From positions 1 through 18,607 of the forward strand of contig JADFQH010000010.1 in the NCBI GenBank assembly GCA_022561895.1: a stretch of DNA of 18,607 nucleotides, read 5' to 3'. Position 1 is the first letter of the stretch, and the number at the start of each line of letters is the position of its first letter. Shown here one piece after another: positions 13,871-18,607 of this stretch. The translations under genes and the position numbers were made by a program. The notes below the pieces were generated by a model. It saw only the letters and a program-made list of their open reading frames with translations. It had not been told where the DNA came from and did no database searches. The DNA is from Methanobacteriota archaeon (GTDB lineage: Archaea; Halobacteriota; Halobacteria; Halobacteriales; Halalkalicoccaceae).

Positions 13871-14659
13871 CTACGGTGGGCTGTTCCACTCCTCGCCGTT
13901 GTCCTGTGGATCGTAGCCGACGCTCGTTCGAGCCTGCTCGATGTCGAACCACCGCCGGTCGTTGTCGCTCACGCCATACAGGATCTCGAAGTCGCGATCA
14001 GCGCTCAGACAGCACTCGACGAGATGGGCGCAGTCGCGCCGCGAGAGCCACGTCCCCTTCATTCGTGCGACTTCTCGTTGGTAACCTTCGCTCCCTCGGT
14101 TCCATTTTCCGGCTTCGACGCCGCGTTCCGCATCGCCATAGGGATGGTCGTATCCGGGGTCACGGACGCTGCCGATCCGCAGGGCGAAAAATTTCATCCC
14201 TTCGTTCTCGACGTACTGACGACCAAAGGCCTCGCCGCAGGCCTTTGACGCGCCGTAGTGTGAGTCCGGCCTGATCGGATCGGTGTGATCGACTACCAAG
14301 TCATAATCGGGTTCGTAGAGCGCGGGCGCGTGTTCGTCCTCGTACATCCCGACGACGTGGTTCGAGGAGGCGAAGATCACACGATCGACGCCCGACTCGC
14401 TCGCCGCCCGGAGGACGTCCCCCGTGCCGATGATGTTGTTCGTGAGTGCCTGCTCCCATGTGGCGTCGGTCGCCGGATAGCCCGCGAGGTGGACCACCGC
14501 CTCTTTCTCGTCGAAGGCGGGCCGAATCGCGTCGTAGTCGGCGATATCTGTGGTATAGTCTGGGTCTCCCTCGACGTCGAGTGTGGTGAACTCGTGGTCG
14601 AGATTCTCGGTGATGGCCGTCCCGACAGTGCCGTTCGCGCCGGTCAGAAGCACGTCCAT
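13871..14659 (-). CDS. azf: NAD-dependent epimerase/dehydratase family, Azf-like glucose-6-phosphate dehydrogenase
   Basis: This is an extended short-chain dehydrogenase of 262 residues, the length of Haloferax volcanii Azf, the archaeal glucose-6-phosphate dehydrogenase. Visible marks are the Rossmann motif TGANGTVG (6-13), Asp28 at the end of strand 2 (NAD preference), the active-site pair Tyr135/Lys139 in YGASK, and Azf-like blocks YDHPYGDAERGVEAGKW (170-186), YGVSDNDRRWFDI (228-240) and GYDPQDNGEEW (248-258). It would feed the oxidative pentose phosphate route. A related uronate dehydrogenase or sugar epimerase is the alternative. The open frame extends 298 codons upstream, but only ATG at 14659 gives homology; a TATA box lies 26 bases upstream. 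Confidence 0.85.
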   Translation of the reverse strand: MDVLLTGANGTVGTAITENLDHEFTTLDVEGDPDYTTDIADYDAIRPAFDEKEAVVHLAGYPATDATWEQALTNNIIGTGDVLRAASESGVDRVIFASSNHVVGMYEDEHAPALYEPDYDLVVDHTDPIRPDSHYGASKACGEAFGRQYVENEGMKFFALRIGSVRDPGYDHPYGDAERGVEAGKWNRGSEGYQREVARMKGTWLSRRDCAHLVECCLSADRDFEILYGVSDNDRRWFDIEQARTSVGYDPQDNGEEWNSPP

Positions 14660-14681
14660 AGGTGGGATTCGAGGATCGTCG

Positions 14682-14688
14682 GTATAGT
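14682..14688 (-). promoter_or_regulatory. TATA box of the Azf-like gene
   Basis: On the - strand ACTATAC is centred about 26 bases before the ATG at 14659. It sits in the 81-base divergent intergenic region shared with the carboxyltransferase gene. Confidence 0.55.
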
Positions 14689-14740
14689 CGTGGGGATCGT
14701 CAATGGAAAACGGTTTGAGATCACCCCTCACAAACGGGGT

Positions 14741-16438
14741 ATGAACGTCCGGATCAGCGCGGGCGCGAGCGAGGAGGAGGCCTCCGCGATTGCCGCCGCG
14801 CTTGGAGAGCACGTCGAAGGCGAAGTAGAGGTCTACGTCGGGGATAGCGAAGAGCCGGCCGTCGTACACGAGACGAGCATCGAATACGAGGACGATCTCG
14901 GCCCGACCGAGCGCGAAGAACTCCTGAGGGAGGAGATTACCGAGATCGAACTCGGCGGTCCCGAGAAGTACAAAAACCGACTCCCCGAGCAAGGAAAGCT
15001 GTTCGTCCGGGATCGTCTCGATCTCTGGTTTCCCGATGGACTGCTCTTCGAGGACGGCAAGTTCGCGGGGTTCGATGCCGAGGATCAGCTTCCCGCGGAC
15101 GGCCTTCTGACTGGTGCGGCGGAGTTCGATTCTCGAAAAGTTCATTTCATGGCGAACGATTTTACGGTAAAGGCGGGCAGCATGGCCGGGAAGGGCGTCG
15201 AAAAGTTCCTGCGGATGCAACAGCGCGCGCTCAAATCCGGAAAGCCGGTGCTGTATCTGATGGACTCCTCTGGGGGCAGGATCGACCAACAGTCGGGGTT
15301 TTTCGCCAATCGAGAAGGGATCGGGAAGTACTACTACAATCACTCGATGCTTTCGGGCAGAGTGCCCCAGATCTGCGTCCTCTATGGTCCGTGTATCGCA
15401 GGAGCCGCATATACCCCCGTGTTCGCTGACTTTACGATCATGGTCGAGGGGATGAGCGCGATGGCGATCGCGAGTCCACGAATGGTGCAGATGGTCACCG
15501 GCGAGGAGATCGATATGCAGGATCTCGGTGGACCACAGATCCACGCCGAACACTCAGGAAGCGCGGATCTCGTTGCACGGGACGAAGAACACGCTCGAAA
15601 ACTCGTCTCGAAGCTCATCACCTACCTGCCCGACAAGGCCGGCGAGAAACCCCCACGACAGAAGGTAAAACCGCCCAAAAAGTCACCCGAGGGGATCGAT
15701 TCTATCGTTCCGAACGAGCCAAACCGAGGCTACGACATGGTCGATCTGATCGAGCGGGTCGTTGATCGAAACTCCTATTTCGAACTCAGACCCGACTACG
15801 GCGCTGAGATCATCACCGCTTATGCACGTATCGACGGCCGGCCTGTAGGAATTGTTGCAAACCAGCCGAACCACCGCGCGGGGGCGATCTTCCCCGACGC
15901 CGCAGAGAAGGCCGCCGAGTTCATCTGGAAATCCGACGCCTACGATATCCCCCTGCTCTATCTCTGTGACACGCCCGGCTTCATGGCGGGATCGGGCGTC
16001 GAAAAGGACGCGATCCTCGAAAAGGGAAAGAAGATGATCTACGCGACCTCGAGTGCAACGGTTCCAAAACAGTGCGTAGTGGTGAGAAAGGCCTACGGCG
16101 CGGGGATCTACGCGATGAGCGGGCCAGCCTACGATCCCGAAAGCACCATTGGGCTTCCCTCCGGCGAGATCGCGATCATGGGTCCGGAGGCGGCGATAAA
16201 CGCGGTCTATCGAAACAGGCTCGACGCGATCGACGACGAGGAGGAACGGGCGGTACGCGAAGAAGAACTGCGCGAGGAGTACCGGCGGGATATCGACGTC
16301 CACCGGATGGCAAGCGAAGTCGTCATCGACGAGATCGTCCCACCGAGTTCGCTGCGCGAGGAGCTGGTCAATCGGTTTGCGTTCTACGAGAACCTCGAAA
16401 AAGAGCTGCCCGAAAAGAAACACGGCACGATCCTTTAG
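14741..16438 (+). CDS. Acyl-CoA carboxylase carboxyltransferase (beta) subunit with epsilon/PccX-like N-terminal domain
   Basis: This subunit transfers carboxyl from carboxybiotin to an acyl-CoA (propionyl-, methylcrotonyl- or similar). The 565 residues are longer than the usual ~515. Residues 1-35 (NVRISAGASEEEASAIAAAL, then GEHVEG) resemble the small epsilon subunit of actinobacterial carboxylases and haloarchaeal PccX. Residues ~60-300 form the N-lobe with SSGGRIDQQ (176-184) and the oxyanion-hole segment GPCIAGAAYTP (216-226); ~330-565 the C-lobe with TPGFMAGSGVEKDAI (411-425) and GAGIYAMSGPAYDPE (453-467). No biotin carboxylase/BCCP gene is adjacent, so the partner must be elsewhere. The frame is open 152 codons upstream, but that part is antisense to azf; the ATG at 14741 is chosen. 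Substrate is uncertain. Confidence 0.88.
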   Translation: MNVRISAGASEEEASAIAAALGEHVEGEVEVYVGDSEEPAVVHETSIEYEDDLGPTEREELLREEITEIELGGPEKYKNRLPEQGKLFVRDRLDLWFPDGLLFEDGKFAGFDAEDQLPADGLLTGAAEFDSRKVHFMANDFTVKAGSMAGKGVEKFLRMQQRALKSGKPVLYLMDSSGGRIDQQSGFFANREGIGKYYYNHSMLSGRVPQICVLYGPCIAGAAYTPVFADFTIMVEGMSAMAIASPRMVQMVTGEEIDMQDLGGPQIHAEHSGSADLVARDEEHARKLVSKLITYLPDKAGEKPPRQKVKPPKKSPEGIDSIVPNEPNRGYDMVDLIERVVDRNSYFELRPDYGAEIITAYARIDGRPVGIVANQPNHRAGAIFPDAAEKAAEFIWKSDAYDIPLLYLCDTPGFMAGSGVEKDAILEKGKKMIYATSSATVPKQCVVVRKAYGAGIYAMSGPAYDPESTIGLPSGEIAIMGPEAAINAVYRNRLDAIDDEEERAVREEELREEYRRDIDVHRMASEVVIDEIVPPSSLREELVNRFAFYENLEKELPEKKHGTIL

Positions 16439-16458
16439 TATCTCGTTTATACGGGATA
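16439..16458 (+). terminator. Hairpin directly after the carboxyltransferase stop
   Basis: TATCTCG and CGGGATA flank a six-base loop, giving a 7-bp stem with one G-U pair that begins right after the TAG stop. It could mark transcript end or a 3'-end processing site. No T-run follows, so classic termination is uncertain. Confidence 0.35.
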
Positions 16459-16469
16459 ACGGGGAGATA

Positions 16470-16486
16470 ACTATAGTATCATATTA
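16470..16486 (+). promoter_or_regulatory. TATA-like region before the small membrane gene at 16502
   Basis: ACTATAGTA is centred about 27 bases before the ATG; a second AT-rich element, CATATTA, lies closer. The spacing supports a leaderless start. Confidence 0.5.
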
Positions 16487-16501
16487 GGAACATCACGTTG
16501 A

Positions 16502-16834
16502 ATGACGACTCACGAGACAGGGATCTGGAGGTCGCTCAACGAGTACGAGGCGGCGCTCTGGGGGTTGGTCGTCCCCTCGATGCTCGCCGATACCGTCCTC
16601 ACCTACTACGGGATCGAGCGCGGACTCGCGGAGGGAAACCCGATCGCCCGATTCGGTCTCGAACAGTTCGGCTACGGGGCGCTTGGCGCGCTCAAGATCT
16701 TTGCGCTCGCGATCGGACTCGTCGGCCGGGCGCTCCTTCCCGAGGGCTACACCGCCGTTGTCCCGCTCGGACTCGCGATCCCGTGGACGATCGCCTCGGT
16801 GATCAACGCGACGCTGATCGTCACCGCGACCTAG
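16502..16834 (+). CDS. DUF5658-like integral membrane protein
   Basis: The 110-residue protein has four hydrophobic segments (about 15-35, 52-70, 74-92 and 93-108). The first carries LADTVLTYYGIERGLAEGNP, the D-x-x-x-T...E-x-N-P pattern of DUF5658-type proteins, in which an Asp in a helix precedes a loop with Asn-Pro. Function is unknown. Its TAG stop shares the tetranucleotide CTAG with the stop of the convergent MaoC-like gene. Confidence 0.7.
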   Translation: MTTHETGIWRSLNEYEAALWGLVVPSMLADTVLTYYGIERGLAEGNPIARFGLEQFGYGALGALKIFALAIGLVGRALLPEGYTAVVPLGLAIPWTIASVINATLIVTAT

Positions 16835-17283
16835 TCCGTAGAGCGCTTCAGCGAAAGCACCGTTCGCTCGAACTCACAGACCAGCTCGTCGTCTTGGTTC
16901 AAAACCTCGACGTGCATGGTGACGACGCCGCGCTCGCCATTCGAGGTTTCTCGCTTCTCGGTGATGGTCGAGCGCGCACGGATCGTATCGCCGTGAAACA
17001 CGGGTTGGGGATGGGAGACGGAATCATACGAAAGGTTGGCGACGATCGTTCCGTCGGTGGTTTCGGGGATCGAGAGACCGACGGCGAGGCTCATGGTGTA
17101 CAGGCCGTTGACGAGGCGCTTTCCGAACTGGCTCTCGGAAGCGAACTCGCTGTCGAGATGGAGTGGCTGCTGATTCATCGTCATATCACAGAACTGTTGA
17201 TTATCGGACTCGCTTATCGTCCGACGTTTCTCGTGTTCGATCGTTTCGTCAATTTCGAACTCCTCGTAGTACAGTCCGGGCAT
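16831..17283 (-). CDS. MaoC-like hot-dog dehydratase/hydratase
   Basis: The 150-residue single hot-dog domain fits enoyl-CoA or mesaconyl/itaconyl-CoA-type hydratases. TMNQQPLHLDSEFA (35-48) matches the catalytic MaoC loop normally written as GD-x-NP-x-H, with His42 kept and Asn37 where the catalytic Asp usually stands. FGKRLVNGLYTMSLAVGL (53-70) is the following central helix, and VFHGDTIRARSTITEKRET (about 93-112) the usual GDTL-type strand. The start at 17283 is preferred to an in-frame start 20 codons earlier because those residues are basic and unlike the family. The VTT gene lies 60 bases upstream on the same strand. A partner in citramalyl- or malyl-type CoA chemistry is suggested by the CitE-like gene nearby. 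Confidence 0.85.
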   Translation of the reverse strand: MPGLYYEEFEIDETIEHEKRRTISESDNQQFCDMTMNQQPLHLDSEFASESQFGKRLVNGLYTMSLAVGLSIPETTDGTIVANLSYDSVSHPQPVFHGDTIRARSTITEKRETSNGERGVVTMHVEVLNQDDELVCEFERTVLSLKRSTD

Positions 17284-17343
17284 ACGTTTCGATCGACGTG
17301 AACGACAAAAATGATGGGGTTCGCGGGATCGGTGTCCCGTCAC

Positions 17344-17901
17344 TCAAAAGAGGCTCACCGCTCCGCCGAAGACGCCGAGCGTCAGGAGAAGGCGGCCGAG
17401 GCTTCCGACGAACGTCGCCACCGCGAACTTCCAGTAGCTCTCCTCGAGGACCGCGAACGCGTAGACCGAGATGGTATCCGGGAAGAAGGGGATACAGAGC
17501 GCGATCCCGAGACCCACATAGCCGTACTTCCGAGCGATCCCGACCGTTCGTTTTTCGGACCACGAGATAACGTCGAACCGCGAGCGTTCGAGCCAACGGA
17601 TGATCGGACCCGACCGCTTTGCTTCCTGCCCGATGTGGAACGCGAACAGGCTCCCGATCGCCTTGCCGATCGCGCTGGTGAGGACGATGATACCGAGCGT
17701 CAGTACCCGCGATTGGGTGATGTCCAGCGGCGCGACGAGAACGATCTCGCTGGGGCCGGGCAGGGCGAATGCGATGAGAAAGGAGTAGGCGAAGACGATC
17801 CCGACGCCGGGCCATCCGGTCGCCGTCTCGATGATGACCTGTGCTCCCTCGATTCCCCCGTTTACCACTCCTTCCCACAGAAGGAGTGTTGCCCCACTCA
17901 T
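17344..17901 (-). CDS. VTT (DedA/SNARE-associated) family membrane protein
   Basis: The 185-residue polytopic protein has the VTT layout: a hydrophobic N-terminal part, a re-entrant segment YSFLIAFALPGPSEIVLVAPL (about 39-59) with Pro-Gly-Pro and Glu, SAIGKAIGSLFAFHIGQ (about 75-91), YVGLGIALCIPFFPDTISVYAFA (about 127-149) and a final helix with GSLGRLLLTLG (about 165-175) bearing the conserved Gly and Arg. Members of this family act as lipid scramblases or transporters. ATG at 17901 is used; an in-frame GTG at 17913 sits exactly 28 bases from a TTTATCC box and could be the leaderless start. Confidence 0.82.
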   Translation of the reverse strand: MSGATLLLWEGVVNGGIEGAQVIIETATGWPGVGIVFAYSFLIAFALPGPSEIVLVAPLDITQSRVLTLGIIVLTSAIGKAIGSLFAFHIGQEAKRSGPIIRWLERSRFDVISWSEKRTVGIARKYGYVGLGIALCIPFFPDTISVYAFAVLEESYWKFAVATFVGSLGRLLLTLGVFGGAVSLF

Positions 17902-17937
17902 CGGGCCGTTCACAGTGGCCGTTCGGGTAACGTCGGG

Positions 17938-17944
17938 ATAAACC
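17938..17944 (-). promoter_or_regulatory. TATA-like box of the VTT gene
   Basis: TTTATCC on the - strand is centred 28 bases before the GTG at 17913 and 40 bases before the ATG at 17901, so it bears on which start is used. Confidence 0.45.
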
Positions 17945-18004
17945 CTTTCCCTTCCCCTTCGGTCGGAAAGGTACACCGATAGGGATCGCGCCCGAACGTC
18001 CGGT

Positions 18005-18607
18005 ATGCTCAGACGAAGCGTCATGTTCACTCCCGGTGACCGGCCCGAAATGCTTCGGAAAGCACCCGAGAGCGATGCGGACGTGATCGTCTTCGATCTG
18101 GAGGACGCGGTGGCTCCCGAACGGAAAGCCGAGGCCCGCGGGATCGTCGGGGATCTCCTTTCCGATCCCGAATTCGATCCCGATTCCGAGATCTGCCTCC
18201 GAGTCAACCCCGAGTTCGCGGAGGATCTTACGGTTCTCGAACACGCTCGGCCAGATAGCCTCATGCTGCCGAAAGCCGCGAGCAAAGGGGACGTTGCTGC
18301 ACTCGACGAACAGGTCCGGGAGTACGGCAGTTCCCTGCCCCTACTCGCGCTGATCGAGAGCGCTGCCGGTGTGCTTGCCGCTCCTGAAATAGCCGAACAG
18401 GACGCTACGGATGCACTCGTCTTCGGTGCGGAGGATCTCTCGGCGGACATCGGCGCGACCCGGACAACTGAGGGAACGGAGGTGCTCTACGCCCGCGAGC
18501 GAGTCGTGATCGCCGCGAGCGCCGGACCACCGCACCGGCGCCGCGTCGGCAAGCGGCGCCCCATGGCGGGCCTGGAAACATTCGGTGATGGCCTGTCGTT
18601 GCATGGT
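18005..18607 (+). CDS. HpcH/HpaI aldolase / citrate lyase beta (CitE)-like CoA-ester lyase, partial
   Basis: The TIM-barrel lyase cleaves or forms malyl-, citramalyl- or related CoA esters. About 173 residues fit: MLRRSVMFTPGDRPEML (1-17), VIVFDLEDAVAPERK (27-41), Arg66 in LRVNPE, LMLPKA (86-91), Glu118 in LIESAAG and Asp144 in FGAEDLSADIG, the last two being the magnesium ligands, then LYARERVVIAASAG (161-174). From about base 18522 the frame stays open but codes PPHRRRVGKRRPMAG, which does not fit the family, where a DAIDT-type segment is expected. The gene is thus cut by the right-hand join as well as by the window edge. Normal length is about 280-290. A weak TATA-like GATAGG precedes the ATG. 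Confidence 0.85.
   Translation, partial: MLRRSVMFTPGDRPEMLRKAPESDADVIVFDLEDAVAPERKAEARGIVGDLLSDPEFDPDSEICLRVNPEFAEDLTVLEHARPDSLMLPKAASKGDVAALDEQVREYGSSLPLLALIESAAGVLAAPEIAEQDATDALVFGAEDLSADIGATRTTEGTEVLYARERVVIAASAGPPHRRRVGKRRPMAGLETFGDGLSLHG
18522..18607. other. Non-homologous right end (probable chimeric join)
   Basis: CitE-like coding similarity stops abruptly at about 18522. The remaining bases contain two GGCGCC sites in a very GC-rich patch and, on the - strand, the start of an open frame MQRQAITECFQARHGAPL that runs out to the edge side and does not resemble haloarchaeal proteins. I cannot name its source. Confidence 0.45.

Noticed and set aside
14285..14740. Upstream extension of the carboxyltransferase frame (152 codons)
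   Set aside because: It is antisense to the Azf-like gene, and the ATG at 14741 opens directly on the epsilon-like domain.
14724..14741. ACCCC/GGGGT mini-hairpin just before the carboxyltransferase ATG
   Set aside because: A five-base stem with an eight-base loop is too weak to call a regulatory structure without conservation.
14660..15553. Upstream extension of the Azf-like frame (298 codons)
   Set aside because: It lies antisense to the carboxyltransferase gene and has no homology. The Rossmann motif and TATA box fix the start at 14659.
1..18607. CRISPR arrays, rRNA, tRNA genes, transposase genes
   Set aside because: I looked for regularly spaced repeats, cloverleaf-like segments and DDE or tyrosine-recombinase motifs and saw none.

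Overview
The window reads as haloarchaeal chromosome. Proteins are rich in Asp and Glu, GC is high, and the genes found are typical of haloarchaea: a complex I membrane arm with a split NuoJ, class I archaeal aldolase, an Azf-type sugar dehydrogenase, squalene synthase, and acyl-CoA enzymes. Many genes start about 25-28 bases downstream of a TATA-like box, as expected for leaderless archaeal transcripts. The outermost ~215 bases on the left and ~85 bases on the right do not fit: homology stops inside conserved genes there, so both ends look like chimeric joins (assembly artefacts or real breakpoints).

Layout, left to right. 1-~215: unrelated sequence coding a HEAT-repeat-like fragment on +. 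193-4856 (-): nuoJ1-nuoJ2-nuoK-nuoL-nuoM-nuoN, tightly packed, with nuoN cut after ~45 residues; nuoA-I are not upstream. 5032-5966 (+): a membrane segment plus M23-type peptidase in two frames. 5957-8016: a 3'-end fragment of an acyl-CoA dehydrogenase, a MarR-like/PemK-like toxin-antitoxin pair (-), then an intact acyl-CoA dehydrogenase (-). 8084-8332 (-): small membrane protein. 8431-9525 (+): squalene synthase, followed by a 44-bp tandem duplication and a convergent small gene coupled to 3-hydroxyacyl-CoA dehydrogenase (9560-10692, -). 10876-12542 (+): gluconeogenic aldolase-FBPase pair. 12618-13010 (+): cupin. 13079-13443 (-): internally deleted release-factor-like pseudogene. 13537-13728 (-): small membrane protein behind a perfect 20-bp palindrome. 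13871-14659 (-): Azf-like dehydrogenase, divergent from an acyl-CoA carboxylase carboxyltransferase (14741-16438, +) that carries an epsilon/PccX-like N-terminal domain. 16502-18607: DUF5658-like membrane protein, MaoC-like hydratase, VTT/DedA protein and a truncated CitE-like lyase.

Functionally, the window mixes respiration (complex I), acyl-CoA catabolism (dehydrogenase, hydroxyacyl-CoA dehydrogenase, carboxylase subunit, MaoC, CitE) and central sugar metabolism (aldolase, FBPase, Azf). The points most worth following are the toxin-antitoxin cassette between direct repeats of a gene 3' end with a stepped 10-bp operator, the epsilon-carboxyltransferase fusion, the collapsed release-factor paralogue, and the two chimeric contig ends.
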